This document shows positions 32,796 through 46,016 of a DNA stretch of 64,000 nucleotides, one piece after another. Position numbers and translations under genes: made by a program. The notes below the pieces were generated by a model. That model saw only the letters and a list, made by a program, of their open reading frames with translations. It did no database searches and was not told the DNA's origin. The DNA is taken from assembly GCF_033958435.1 (NCBI RefSeq), contig NC_134138.1:176622798-176686797 (forward strand). Reading direction: 5' to 3'. The stretch is from Carettochelys insculpta (lineage: Eukaryota; Chordata; Testudines; Carettochelyidae). The first letter of the stretch is position 1; every line of letters starts with the position of its first letter.

Positions 32796-32830
32796 AGTAG
32801 TGTCCGGGAACTGAATTTTTGTGTGGACTG

Positions 32831-35800
32831 GTCCAGGCTAAGGACCAGTGGCAGATAAGTCCCAGGGTAAATTGCAGATGTCAAAAAGGCATCCCTACTT
32901 ATTTTTAAAAAGGGACTCATTGTCCCATATTTGGGCCACCTCCACCCCTCCCCCACCTTTTCCGCCAGCAGCTGCTGGCTGGAGTCACTTCTCTGAGCCT
33001 TGGGGAAGTGGGGAAGTGTGGGCAGCTGCCGCTTCCCCAGGGCTTGGGGAGCGCCGCTGGCTGGCGCTTTCTGGGGAGCACCGGGGGCTGTGACTTTCCC
33101 AGGGCTCCGAGGAGCCAACCCTCCTCCCCTATATCTCCTGGTCCTGTATTTGGGTTGGGGAGATATGGTCACCCTAAATATAGATAAATTGCAAAGGTGT
33201 GGTTGAATGATATTGAATTTCTCTAAAACTTGCCTGATGTTTTTGACTTATGTTATCCATATGTTCACATTTTCAGTAACACTGCCCAGGAAAAGCAAAC
33301 GTAAGGGATGGTAACGCCAATATTAACAACACTGAGCCATGAGAGTCTCAACTGTCAATATCAGACTGGAGAAGGCAAGAACATAGCTGTGATGAAGGAC
33401 AAAAGGAAAACAGACCATTGTCATAACTGGCATTAGAATAAAGTTCTGAATGGCTGTACCAACTTTGAGGCATTCTCAGGTTCTATAAGAATTATTCTCT
33501 CACCAGAGGAGGAATAAAATTCAAATATTTTCCAGTCCTAACTAAATCTGTAGCTACACTGCCGGTTTCTTCTTCTACCACCCCTCGGTTTGTTCCATCC
33601 TATGATTCTGGAGATTAGATGTCAGGTCTTCTCCTCCAACGCTCCCACACTGAGAACGTGTCTTCTAAGGCTGGTCAAATTAGTCAATTTCAGATACTCA
33701 GTTCTTGCTACAGCAATTACATAGCTAGAATCAACTTGCCTGAAATCGATTTACCTGGTCTTCCTCATTGAGGTTGATGGAAGTGATTCTTATGTCAATC
33801 TCCTCTACTCCTCACACTAATGAGGAATAGAAGGGTCTACTGACAACACCTGAAAGGTCGATTTCACACGTCCTCACCAGAAGTGTGAAATTGAACCTCA
33901 GAAGAAAGTAATAATGTAAACATTTTGCAGGTTTAAGATTATGGAGTTCAAATGGATTTTTCCAAGAGCACCAACTGAGTTGCAGCAAGAGTTACAGAAC
34001 CCAAAAGTGCTTATCCCAGCCTTTGCTTTGCTTTAATTTCTACATCATCTCCCTCATAATTCTCAGTTATAATTCTAAGGAACTGAGTCATTTCAATATT
34101 TCTTCTCCCATCTAACATCTTTACTATGGTTCCTCTTGCTGACAGAATACTTCTTGCTGAGCAATTTCAGAGCAGTGACCCTGTTTTATGCTGTTACATA
34201 AATAATTTCTGGTCCTGCACATTTGTAACCATAGCTGTCAAAGAAAAAAGAGAAATTATCATCTCACAAAAGCAGAATATAGTGGCAGCTAAGATATATT
34301 CTATTTCATATTTATAGCAACAGGAAAATATACGGGACATCTGCTCTGCCTTCACTGACAACTATCACATTTCACTATAAAGGAAGTGACCCTGACCTTT
34401 GATATATGATATATATCACTTATTGGTTACTGAGTATATAAGCGCAAACCTCTTTCCCTGTATGCAGGTTCTGCTGAGAGCAGCAGTGGCGGCATGGAGA
34501 CTGGGGAGGACCAGACTTCCCTTTCCTGTGTAATAGGTTCTGTGCCTCCCAAGGGATCCTGCAGAATTCCCAGCCCAGCTAGAACATATAATCCCCTCTA
34601 GCATGTTCTGAGTTCTGGCCTCAGGGCAGTTGAAAGACAAGCTGGTGAATTTCCTAATTAGTGGTATTTTTGTGCAACAGGCCAACACGAGCTCCAAAGT
34701 CTGTGTGAGGGAGAAGGCAAGGATTGTGTTGTGAGGCTAGATATAAACTCACACCTTAGTTACAAAACTCATTGTAATGCAATACCTACATTCAACAAAT
34801 AAAACACCAAATTGATTTCGAACATTTAGTTATGATGGTTAGAGCGATACAGGTTGAATTTTTTCATAGGTTTTTTGCACTGTTGTGACCATTTGTGGAA
34901 CTCTTCAGTACAACTTTCCAGGATTTGGGGAAATGTCAATGGACAGTTTGGTTTACCAAATTCCAACCTTTGTGTTCAATGCATTCTCCCACCAGCATGC
35001 TACGATTGTACCCCCAGGAGTCTGACTTGTCTTGAATACCCCGAAGTTTCACTTCACTTAAATAGGGTTTTAACTTTTGGAAAAAAATCCTATGAAAAAA
35101 TTGAGAGACTAGTTTTCAAGCCTTACTGGTAGTTCAGATTTCATGTGTAGGAAACTCCATGGAAATAATGGTGTGAGGCCCATCTTGGTCAACTTTAGTA
35201 AGAAGGATTCTGCTGGAAGACTGGAACCATTCTCCCTCACATTGAACTCAGTCCTTTGAAGGATGCAGCCTTGAGGATTACTGGGTTGGGAGAGGGAACT
35301 GGCACAGGATGGCAGCAGGGAATGGGCTCTCCCACACTTCCTGCAGTGGTGGGATCCACTGGGAAAAAGAGCGCGCTTGGGGCATACGCTCATTCTGCTT
35401 CACTCCACTTCCCCATGGCTCCCACCACCACAGATATGCGGGGAGGTCCAATCACTGCTACCACCCTGCACCAGGCCCCCTCTAGGAATCCCCAAAGCCA
35501 CATCCCTCAAGGAACTGGTCGAAATGCGGGGAGACGGTGGGCTGGTGACAGAAAAGGGTGAAGCTTGGTCAATGGAAACTGACAGCCCCACCCTCCCCAG
35601 CCAGCTGGTGCTCCTGGGCTCGATTATAAAGTTGCTCCAGCAGGGCTGGTCCCCAGGCTGTGAGTTTGAGACCCTAAACTGTATACATTATAAATCCAAA
35701 AGGAGCCAGTGTGACTATGGACACATTACTTGTTTCTGCTTTCTCTTTTAACTCCTGTTCTACCATAACAAACTACTACTAAGTCCTTAACAGCCTACCC

Positions 35801-36429
35801 CATCTACCTCCTATAGGCAAGAATGTGGGAAGTCAAAGAGACAGAAGCGAATTAGAGAGGGAGCTTTGGTTTTAAGTAGCTGATGAATGGTTGGACAGCA
35901 ATTAATGAAGTAGCGGATGAATAGTGGGGTGGCCACTCTATTTCCAATCAAGGCCCCAACTCTCTGGGTATCTGCAGTTATGAGTCTTGTAACCTGGACA
36001 CTGTGACAAATAAACTCTATGAAATATATCCAAAGTTCATGTAAAGTTATGTTGTGAAATTACACCAACTAGTCCCCCCTACCAATCAATGTGGCCCTGT
36101 TATGCTACCTGCTTTTGACTTTCTGAAGGAAAGAACCAGTAGCCTGGCATCGTCTTCCAATGTCTTAGATGGATGGATAGTTCTTCCTCTTAGTGATTAC
36201 TGGGACCAGAGCTCTGCCACTCTCAGAGGTCCAGAGAGCCTGGAGGGGGGCAGTGAGAAGTTTCCTTATACACTCCAGCAGAGAAGAGTAGCCAGAAATA
36301 TTTGCTGCAACTAGTACCTTTGAGAAAAAAGGCCCCTTAATTCTCCTGATTACATATGAAGGGATAAGCCAATCAGGAAACCAGCACCCAATTCAAGTCA
36401 AAGTATGAAAAATATCCATATGAAAAGCA
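32831..36429. other. Long interval without recognised genes
   Basis: No gene is supported. 33660-33900 contains blocks ('AGAATCAACTTGCCTG', 'AGGTCGATTTCACACGTC') that look like a decayed TCGATTT-type MITE. 34440-34740 has an atypical composition with a TATA-like run (ATATATGATATATATCAC at 34403) and could be an old LTR, unproven. A proline- and glycine-rich patch at 32940-33120 is GC-rich, and its frames have no domain. Confidence 0.35.
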
Positions 36430-36570
36430 TATCTATCTATCTATCTACCTATATATATATATATAGTTCTTTTAGATAGATCACAGTAGATCTGGTAGCA
36501 GCAAAGCTCCATTTTATCTATCTGTCTATCTATCTATATATCTATCTATATATATAAATATATATATAAA
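36430..36570. repeat. (ATCT)n and (AT)n simple repeats
   Basis: Two clusters, 36430-36465 and about 36514-36570, are made of ATCT and TA units, separated by a short unique stretch. A third (TA)n run is at 36970-36992. Confidence 0.9.
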
Positions 36571-36658
36571 ATGGTGCTTTGCTTCTATAAAACAAATAAT
36601 TATACTGTGGATATACTCCATAATTTTGGAAGGCTACCAGATAGCCTGGGGATAGGTA
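36571..36658 (+). repeat. Local duplication, copy 1 (88 bases)
   Basis: It begins ATGGTGCTTTGCTTCTATAA and matches 37031-37118 with two differences. Both copies are preceded, some distance upstream, by TTTTAGATAGATCA and (TA)n runs, so the duplicated block may be larger and partly replaced by simple repeats. Confidence 0.8.
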
Positions 36659-37030
36659 CCATATAAAATTCTAGGTAAATGTGTGTGAGAATGATGTGTC
36701 TATTTAAAGAGCAGGAAAGGAAAAGCTGGCCTATTGACTGAATTCTGTCATCATGAATTGAGAGTCTGAGCAATTGCTCAGTAAGAAATTATTTATGACC
36801 CCTATTATCAGTAACTCAAAAGCATTTGTAGCAAAGTTTTTATTTTACTATAAAAAAACTTGCTGTCAAGACTGCACACATTTTTGCAAAATTAAAGCAG
36901 ATTTTTAAGTTTTCTGTGTGAAAAGTTTTCCTCCACAAGAACTTTGAAATACTTTTCATATGGATATTTTTATATATATATATATATATATAGTGCTTTT
37001 AGATAGATCATTTCTACAGTGCCTAGCATA

Positions 37031-37118
37031 ATGGTGCTTTGCTTCTATAAAACAAATAATTATACTGTGGACATACTCCATAATTTTGGGAGGCTACCAG
37101 ATAGCCTGGGGATAGGTA
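37031..37118 (+). repeat. Local duplication, copy 2 (88 bases)
   Basis: It differs from 36571-36658 only at two positions (T to C in 'GTGGAYATAC' and A to G in 'TTTTGGR'). The 460-base offset and (TA)n at both sites suggest unequal exchange or slippage across the microsatellite. Confidence 0.8.
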
Positions 37119-38329
37119 TATAGGTATTTGGTGATAGGTATAAATATAGGTATTTGCTGGTAGTGAGTAGGAGCACCTCAGCAGTGTGATTGCCCGAGTG
37201 GGAGGGGTGGAGAGTCAGGTGAGTACCACCTCCTTTTTTTTTTTTTTTACAAAAAAATGAACTACACCCCTTCCATTATACCCCTACTCGTATTCAGCCA
37301 TAACCCTATCCCTATACCTACCCTACCACTTTACCCCTACCACTATACCCTCTCTTCCCTCTAGGTAGATGAAACTCACATATTTATTTTATAAAGCTAG
37401 TAGAATTAAGGGAAAGCCAGTTTTAAAGACGCAGGCTTTGCATCATGCACTGAAAATACAGAAGCTTGTGGCCAGCTTGATCCCTTTCAGAAGTAAAATT
37501 CCAGCTTTGTGTCATGAAAGTGAATTTTGCCCTTGAAGTCAACAACTTCATTATCTCCATTACAGAAGGGGACAGGTATTCCCGGTTAGGTATTCAAATG
37601 GGAAACAGCAAAAAAAGACAAAAAAGTTTCACAGCCATATTTATTCATATATTTACAGTTTTTTTCTATTATTTTTTAGTAAGATGTTCCCTTCTATGCC
37701 TCTCCTAAAATGAAGATCAACAGTCTTTCTTAAAAAAAAAAGATGAAATGTATAACTAATTTCCAAACTAAATGGTAGGCAAGGTCAGTTCCATCCTCAT
37801 CAGTCAAGGATAAATTATAGTAGTTCTATCTTTATGGATAAGATTTTGTAACAGCAAGAACAGACAACTAGGAACAGATTTTGGCATGGTGTGAATAAAA
37901 AGCAGAAACAATTTTCCCTTAAACTAATGATGCTGTATATGAACTTGGTGCCACAGAACTGCTTGTTACTTAATACAAATATCAGTCAAATCCCTGAGAG
38001 GCATACTGAGAAACACCGCTGGCCTTTGATCGGCCTTTCTGTAGCTGTGGAAGCTAATGGGAACATTACACAAATTAAAATAAGACTTGGTTGCATTGTG
38101 GTTCAGTAAAAAATGAGATAGACCTGTCTACTGAGCATGAGACCCCATATTGACTGTTCTGAAGATACTATAGCCCACAACAAAAGAGACAAGAACATTG
38201 AGTCTGTCAAAAATTTCAGTCTCTTAGTCTTTGTTTCGGAAATAACTTCCTGTATTGCCGTGCAAGCTACCACAAACCACTCACTCCACAAGTTTCTCTC
38301 TTGCTTCACTTCCAACTCCATAACACCAG
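37119..38329. other. Anonymous AT-rich sequence
   Basis: No gene is supported. A T-run lies at about 37233-37247. The stretch 37260-37370 is rich in CCCTAC-type blocks ('CCCCTACTCG', 'CCCTATCCCTATACC'), which is telomere-like in flavour but not a telomeric repeat. Confidence 0.35.
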
Positions 38330-38673
38330 GGGTGTGTCTACACAGGCACAAATCTTCGAAATAGCCATGCTAATGACCATTTTGAAGATTACTAATGAGG
38401 CGCTGAATTGAATATTCAGCGCCTCATTAGCATTAGGATGCTTTCAGCTGCGGTGCTGATCGGAATAAGAGGATTTCAAAAGGGGCAGGTCCTTTCGAAA
38501 AGGACCTCTGTGTAGCCGTGCCGAGTCGCATGCTTTAGAAAGAGGCACTTTCGAAGCACCGCAGCCAGAAGTGTCCTAATGCTAATGAGGAGCTGAATAT
38601 TCAATTCAGTGCCTCATTAGTAATCTCCAAAATATGGCTATTTTGAAGATTTGTGCCCATGTAGACACAGCCC
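38330..38673. mobile_element. Palindromic MITE, GCACAAATCTTCGAAATAG type
   Basis: The element is 344 bases with arms complementary almost throughout. The left end is GGGTGTGTCTACACAGGCAC and the inverted right end GGGCTGTGTCTACATGGGCA. Each arm contains an internal CGCTGAAT..ATTCAGCG-type palindrome and a TTCGAAA motif (38352, 38494, 38549). The terminal GTCTACA core is shared with E1-E4. No coding sequence, and no clear 3-base duplication at the ends. Confidence 0.8.
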
Positions 38674-40489
38674 ATGAGGGGAAAACAAAAACAGGTGTTA
38701 TGATTAGGAGTTTCCTGTTTCTTATCATGCTCTCCCTAGCTAAGTTCTTGCTGCTGCTCCATTGAACAGGATCAATGTTTTGCTATTTTTCTTCAATGGG
38801 CGTGCTATCTGGCTACAACTGTACAAGCATGAACTTTGTTTCAGGACAGTGCGGGCCACAGAGAGGAGGGCATTGCTGCTGCTGCTTCTGCTTAGGATTC
38901 ACTACTTACTGTAGAGCCTTCCTTTTATGAACTTTACGGAACATCTCACTCATTGAAGTGAAATGAATAAAGCTTTTTGGTGTGAGTGACCCTGAAGTGG
39001 ATTCACAAGGATAGTCATTTGCCTTGGCTGCTGACTTGCTGGAAGCATGTTCCCAGGGCAGGGGAAGGAAGTGAGAGGGAGGGAAATATTTATTTCAGAT
39101 CATTTTCTTTAAAGCATAAATTTTGATTTCCATTTGGAAATCCCCACTTTAATCACACGCCAAGTGGAAAGAGTCATATTATCTGAAACCAGAATAAATA
39201 TTTCTCCAAAGCCAAGCTTTGTAGGTTTATATATTTTAAATGTACATTCATCTTCCAGCTGGAGACCTTCCACGCATGCTGAAAGCTAAAGAAGGCAAAA
39301 TAAATTTCAAGTCACTGTATCCACTGATGGAAACTGGCCATAATCCCTCATCTTCCCTGCTGCAATGAGACTGTTGAAAATCAAGGACCTGATACTGCTT
39401 TGAAGTGGTCAGTGACAAAGCTTCTAAGTCTTCCAAAGGAACAAGATGAGACCCAAATGAGAAGGCCCACGGCAGTGCCATGCAGGTGCTAAAGTTTCAC
39501 TCCATGTTTGTTTGTATATGTTATATAAAAAATTAAAAACATGTAAGGAGAAAATTCCTTGTAATAAATTATAGCTACAGATGCTGTTCAAATTTATATT
39601 GGCCTGCAGTATGAGTCAGAAATTGTCTCTGATGAATCTGATCTTGAAATGGTTGATGTGGTTGTCTGAAGGAATTGCTCTGTGGTCAGCTTGTTCTCTT
39701 TTGGACTAGTTATTACTTTTCAGTGGGTCTCTCTCCCACATGGCCTTACATTAAAACAAAAAAATAATACGCATTAAAATATCCAGGCCACTGCCAGTCT
39801 CCGGCTGGATAAGAACATGCACAACAACAAAGTGGGGAATATCTCCTCTAAGCTTGGCCTTGCTGTTAATGAACTGCTAATAATCAACTGCTGCTCCAGC
39901 CACATTTGGGACCACCAGATATGATTTCAGTGCTTTTGCCTTCATTTTCCAATTCCAATAGCTCTTTTCATTTCCTAAGAGCACCTGCTGTACCAGATTT
40001 CAAGATTATCAGTTACTACAAAGAGAAGAGGGTGGAACTCATACAAAACAGACATACAGAGCCTTCCTCAACTCCAAACTTGTCTTTAAATTCATCAACC
40101 AAAATATTAATAAACTCAGCTTTTTTGAACATGTTTCTGAGATTGTTCCCATAGAGAATTTACTTCTCAAATTCACTTGATGGGATTAATATAATTTAGT
40201 CCAACATTAAGGCCTCTTTTCGCTTAAAAGTGCTCAAAGATCTCTCTGACCTATGTCCTTTTAGTCACTTGCTTCTTGTCTAACACTGCATAACAGTCCT
40301 TGCCTCTCTATGATGAATTTTACAGAGCAATTTGGTAAGCGAGTGTGTATGAAGTGGTGTAGGTACCACTACATGGGACGGTTAAACACACATAGGTGTG
40401 TGGGTTACATGTACATAAGAACAGATTTTCTGCCATCAACAATATGAGCTGCAGAGTAGTCATGGGTGATTTTCAAAGAGTCCGAAAAA
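38674..40489. other. Anonymous interval
   Basis: No gene or clear repeat was seen. 39060-39235 is a non-repetitive AT-rich block that could be conserved non-coding DNA, but nothing in the sequence alone shows this. Confidence 0.35.
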
Positions 40490-40605
40490 TAATCTGTCTT
40501 GGATGGTTTATACACAAGAAATCCTGCGTCTTGGCAGAGGGTTAGATTAGATGACCTTTGGGGTCCCTTGAAACCATACGGTTGTATAATTCTGTAATAT
40601 GAGGG
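40490..40605 (+). mobile_element. CR1 LINE, short 3' end
   Basis: 'GGGTTAGATTAGATGACCTT' (40539 region), followed by 'GGTCCCTTGAAACCATACGG' and a terminal 'ATAATTCTGTAATATGA', is the standard CR1 3' UTR ending. Only about 100 bases survive. Confidence 0.7.
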
Positions 40606-40929
40606 TGTTAATTATAAAGGTCCTACACCTACTTTAGAGAGCTGCCTTCATTAGAGAGTTTCTCATACTTTCTGCAGGTTAAACAAAACTACCCTTCTTT
40701 CATTAAATCCATGGCTGTAGTAGTTTCCATGAACTCTGAAAGGTTCCATTTTATATACTATTTCTCAAATTTCTTATGATATTATCCAAGTATGATTTAT
40801 ACACACACACACAAAATGTAGGGATCTTCACATTCTTTCAATTGATTTTTACCAACAACCTGACCCCTACATCAGCTTGCCTCCCCCTGCTGCAAAAACA
40901 CACACTTGTTAGTGTTATGCACCCATGAC

Positions 40930-42060
40930 ATCATCATCATCGACCACCATGGCCTGATCGCCTACTAGTGTCCAATGTCTCCCTCACTATTTCCTTCCAT
41001 CTTTCCCTGTCCACTGCAGAGTGACTGAGCTTCTATAGACTAGCTCTGCACCAATCTACCCATTCTATGTGGCGTCTGCCTCTCCTATTCAAACTGTCCT
41101 TTATGCCAAATACCAGGGTCTTCACTTTTCACTTGCTATTCATTCTGCACATATACCCCAAAAGCTGTAGCTTCCTTCATATAACCTTCTACAGTAGGTT
41201 CTCTTTCAGCTGCTTTTTCCTATATAATTCCTCATTGGTGACCTTGTGCATCCATTCTGTTCTCAGGCTCTTTCCGTACAACTCCTCTCAAATGCCAATA
41301 TTCTTCTCTTCAAATCTTTTGTTATCACCATGTCCCAGATCCATACAACATGCTGCTGAATACACATTTTCAAGACACAGCTTCATTTGTAAGCTAATTG
41401 CTTCACTTTTCCAGGTCTTACCATCGCCTTCAAACTTACTCTTGCTATTCGAGTCACTATCTCCTTCTTACAATCCAGATCATACGTCATGTAGCCCCCC
41501 AGACACGTGAACTTCTCTGCGTTTTCTAGTTTGATCCTGTCTACACTGATTTCCCTTCCATTTCCTTATTGCCAAATACCATTGTCTTCATTTTATCTAT
41601 GTTCATAATCAATATGCACCACTTCCCTTCCTCATATAACACCTGCACCATTCTCACTAGCTTCTCTTCATCTTTCTTGATGATAACTGTGTCATCCGTG
41701 AACCTCATGTTGTTAATTCTCATCCCATGCACCAATATGCCTTCTACCTCTTCCTTGATCTTGACCGTCGCTCTCTCTTGGTGCATGAGGATACTCGGCA
41801 ATATTGGATCTTCTTGCCTCCGACCTCTACTTATTCTAAATCAGCTTCCCAAATCTCTACACTTTCTCACCTCTGCCTCTGCATTGTGACTGATATCCTT
41901 CAATAACCATATCAGTCTGATATTCAGTCTGTATTACTTCAACACCAAGTCACTTTCTGATCTATAATGTCAAATGCCTTCTGAAAACCAGCTAAACAAT
42001 TGTAGATGTTCATGTTCTTTCATCAAGCTTTCTCTGCTATGACATTGCTCAATATTTTAA
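40930..42060 (-). mobile_element. Non-LTR LINE fragment (RT and C-terminus), not CR1
   Basis: The minus-strand frame from 41801 reads VHGMRINNMRFTDDTVIIK and then INIDKMKTMVFGNKEMEGK. This is an RT active-site region with the two aspartates intact (FTDD), in a lineage unlike CR1. The C-terminal region near 41050-40960 reads LSHSAVDRERWKEIVRETLD in a shifted frame. The 3' end, read on minus, is a GATGATGATG repeat (40943-40930), as in RTE-like and R4-like LINEs. The N-terminal half and endonuclease are absent, and several frameshifts are present. The exact clade is uncertain. Confidence 0.65.
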
Positions 42061-45000
42061 GCCAACTGTGTGTACATAGGTTTTGATGCAAATGTGTTTA
42101 AAATAACTAGTGTAGGGTTCATTTACAAATTAAGCTGTCTCTTACAATAGTGAATCATGCTTTTACAATATAATAGCAAGAAGACATCTCCCTCCTCAAT
42201 TCTAATTGTCTTTTGCAACATCAGGAAAGGTAATAAATTGTGATTTGTTTCACTTCAAAACTTACTTCTTGTTTTTTCCAACAAAGTCATTATTGTTTCA
42301 CTCAGGACCTAAACCTTGCAAGCTGTTCCTTGCTGTAACCATTGCAAAGTTTGCATAGCTGTAAGAATTCCGGATTACTCTGGCTTAGTTGGACAACTAA
42401 ACTGTTGCTTACCTTTTTTTTTTAACTAACTATTGTTGAAATACTCACATGTGGCTGAAGAGCCCAGATCAAAAAAATCCATCTTCTGAGTATATCTATA
42501 CTGGAGGTAGCTGGTATAACTTCCAACATGAGTTCACACACTCATGCTAGCTCTGATTGAACAAGCAAGCCAGAAACAGAAGCATGGCCATGGATGTGTG
42601 AGCTGCAGAAAAGATTAGACATCCTGAACATAATCCCATAAACCTTAGGTACATATTTAAGGCAGCTAGTCTTTTCCACAACTCATACTGATACAGCTAC
42701 ACTGCTATTACTAGCACATTAAGAGTGACTGAACTAGCATAAAGTGGTCTATATAAGTCGGAAATTATATCTTCCATCTCCATTGAGTTACCATGCACCT
42801 TTAATCAGAAAGTAAACAGGCAACATGCTCAGATGTTTACCATATGCTATATTCAGAGCACTTCATTCTGGACACTTCATCACGGCCTTAAAATATTGCT
42901 TGCATGGCCAATACATAGCTGTCTGGAAGCTCAGTTCTATTACACAAATTTCTTTCTTCCAGATTATCAGTTCAGTTCTAATGCTTCATTTAGCTTTTTC
43001 TCTTCCCATACTCCAAAGGAAGCTCAGTTCTGTCTCCTCCACTCCTGCTCAGTTCTTCTGCTTCCTTTTCACCATATCATCCTTCCTTCGTAATGAATTT
43101 TTCTCCAGAAGGCAAAAAAGCTGGCGTCTAATTTGCTCCCATCCTACTATGATTTGTGCAGAGCATCTGTGCAAGCCCCCCCTTCTCTCCTCCCTCAACC
43201 TGGCCTTTGACTGCTTATTTATAGCCCACAAAAAATTCTTAGATAATCTGATGTATGGCCATTTTGATAGAATGAGAACAGCTTCAGTGTAACCTTTAAA
43301 CCAAAGTTCACTTGAATTAACAAGCCCTTGGGTCTAATACACATATTCAGAGGAATCCAAACAGACAGAATTTTTACATTTTTGTTTCTTATCCTGTTTC
43401 CTGAGATTTCATTTCACTTTTGCTGCTTTGCTACCCACAGATATAAACATTGTTTTTGCATGTTACAGTTTATTTTACTTTTCAGAAAACTCATCAACCA
43501 TCATAAAGCTCATTTGCAATGTAATCCTTGAGGAAAACAGCTGGCTAAGACACCAGTGTAGTGTGATCAGATATTGTGGTGCTAATCATCAAACCTGATG
43601 TGAAAAGAAATGGAGTCGGGTACAGTATGAATTCTCAAAGGTTGTATGAGTGAACCTCATTAGGAGGCAGCATCTGTGGTGGGAAAAAAACAAAATTGTA
43701 GGAAGCATTGTTAAATTCAGAATGAGGGATACATTATTCCCTTTAAGGAAGAAAGTTCTCAAAAAATGTGTTCATATGACAGAAGAGTATACAGTTCCAC
43801 CATTACATTAGAGGAGCACAACTGAAAAATAAAATCTATACTGTTAAACTGAGTCTTAACAGTTAATATATTTTCACAGTGTTTGTATCATCTTTGTCTT
43901 CCTGTTCCAAAAATATAGGCAAGAATTAAATTATTGGCAAGAATGTACAAGGAAATAACACATTTTAAGCACACAACGCTGAAATTGTATTTTGTAATTG
44001 AAAGACTCTTGTTACTAAAATGAACAAATTAATAACTTTCCTAGATACTACAAGTCATGAAGTGACTACACACATTGGATAGATGGCTCTTTACTACTAG
44101 CTATTAATCACTGAGGCAATACCCTTCTAGCTGCAGCTTTGTAAGGTGCACCTCTGTGCAGCTGCTCTTTTATACCTGGAAGGGTAGTTCTCCCAGTGAT
44201 GAAGCAAAACCACCCCCAACAGGGGAGGGTGGCTCCTGCCTCTGAAGCAATGTCCACACCAGTGCTCTATGTCCTTAAAACGTTTGTCTTTTAGGTGGGT
44301 GTTCCTGTCGACCTCCCTCAATGAGGACAGACTGTAGCTAGAATTGTGTATCTGCAGTCGATATGGTGTAGTGTGGACCAAGCCTCTAATATCCTGAGAC
44401 CAAGAGAGCTATAACAATATTACACAAGCATGAAGTATTATGTTACTATAATCAAGGTAATGAAGTACACCCTGCATGCAATCAAAACCAACCAAAATGT
44501 TCCAATTTAGAATACTGAATACTATGCCCAAACTAATTACAGACAGAAAATATCTGTGGAAAGATTTCAACTAAATGTTCTTGATAATTAATAGACTTCA
44601 AAAAGAGCCATAAATCTATTCAGAGATCCTTCAAAAGCAGTAAAAAAAGATACAATTAACACAATGTGTTAATAGCTATGAATCATTCTTCCAGCTGTAC
44701 ATGTCAGTGTGTCTATGGATCTTTGACAAGGGTGAATTCTGATATGGTCTCATTCATTTTGAATAAGGCTTTTGTTGTCAATAAGGGGAAGTAGTATAGT
44801 GGCAGGGAGCAGGTCAGAAAGAATTTAATTGTATGATCTGCCTTTCATTGGGGTTTTTTCATGAAAAATGCAAAAGTCACACCTTGCTAACAGTTAGCTG
44901 TATTGCTTTTGCCACTCCAGTACAAACAGAACAGAAGAGAATGGGTAAAGGGAGCAAGTCCCCAGGATTTAAACTCTTCTCTACTATACCCCATTACATC

Positions 45001-45640
45001 AGTATCAGACAGCTTGCAAGTCAACTCAGGTTGATGTGCTGTTTAATATCCAGCACAAAGGAAAGGTCCTACACATATCTTCTTCTCTTTACTTATAGCC
45101 AGACGGCATTAAAGAAGCAACAGCTTCTTATTTTGCTCCCTCATTGCTCGGATATCTGTTACCCCATTGAACGTAGCCATTTGGTAATGTTGGTCTCTGT
45201 TATCAGAAGCTACAAAAAACAAGTTTCCTTATTCCCAAGAATAATTTTAAGCCCACCCCAAATGGGCTCTATGGAGGATTTATGCACCCAATCAAAGGGT
45301 GTTTTCATTCTGTTTTCACAGTTGCTTACAGAGAAAAGATATTTCACCCACAGTTCTGGTTCTCAGCTCAGCTCACTCATGTGAAATCCAGTGGTGCTAG
45401 TTCATTCAAAATCCTGTGAACCGTTTAAGTCCCAGTGAAGCTAAATGGAGCAATGGCACTGTGCGGATCCTCTGTACAGGGGTGAGCTTCACCCCCAAAA
45501 GCCTAAGACCCAAGGAAAGTAAAACAGAGTTCTGTGGAATGAGACTGAATATTGCACAATTAAGCCCCACAAGAAGGTCTGTGAACTATAGTCATAACAT
45601 TGTCCTCCACCTGAGATGATCGAAATTGTCTGCTGCTCAC
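42061..45640. other. Long interval with decayed MITE-like pieces
   Basis: No gene is supported. 42480-42740 has 'CACTCATGCTAGCTCTGATT' and repeated AGCTAG-type blocks resembling a decayed non-autonomous element. 44235-44395 has TGTCCACACCAG at the left and GGTGTAGTGTGGACCA at the right as imperfect inverted ends, with GTCGACCTCCCTCAATGAGG inside, and is probably another old MITE. The 155- and 183-codon plus frames at 42825 and 44833 show no domain. Confidence 0.35.
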
Positions 45641-46016
45641 TTTGGCTACGTCTACACTAGGACACTACGTCGAAGTAGCCTATTTCGAAGTAAGAACATC
45701 AAAATAGGCTACTTCAATGATTATCATCTACACGTCCTCCAGGGCTGGCAGCATCGACGTTCAACATCGAAGTAGTGCTGGGGAACATCAAAAAGAGCCG
45801 CCCCGGAAGGAAACGTGGAGCATCCACACACACAAGCCCCCTCTTTTGAAATAAGGGTCAAGGAAAGCCCACGGACCGGGTCACAGAGCACACTAGCCCT
45901 TCTGGAGCAGCTGCAAGCCGCTCTGTTAAAGGGCCCCTCCCAGACACACTCGGCCTGCACTACATGAGCAGCCCTGCATTGGTGAGACAAGCCTCGCAGA
46001 CCTCGAGCCCACAGAC

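Larger units (their letters stand above)
31508..32830 (-). mobile_element. Penelope-like element (PLE), 5'-truncated fossil
   Basis: Read on the minus strand, the C-terminal part of the PLE polymerase (RT thumb and linker, 32795-32235) is followed by a GIY-YIG endonuclease (about 32260-31860) and a 3' region. That region ends in the terminal stretch found at the ends of the two PLE dimers (GTGTTAGTCTGTAG at 31532). RT followed by GIY-YIG is the Penelope order. The coding part is split by one frameshift. The RT catalytic core lies beyond the truncated 5' end near 32830. Confidence 0.85.

Noticed and set aside
37260..37370. CCCTA-rich stretch as an interstitial telomere
   Set aside because: Units are irregular (CCCCTAC, CCCTATC, CCCTACC) and not CCCTAA repeats, so it is a low-complexity patch only.
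41067..41510. 147-codon plus-strand frame
   Set aside because: It is antisense to the non-LTR LINE fragment on the minus strand, whose RT motifs decide the strand.
42825..43292. 155-codon plus-strand frame
   Set aside because: No motif, no splice or promoter context, AT-rich surroundings; length is within chance for 64 kb on six frames.
44833..45384. 183-codon plus-strand frame
   Set aside because: No domain or repeat signature was recognised. Composition is like the surrounding non-coding DNA, so it was kept out as unsupported.
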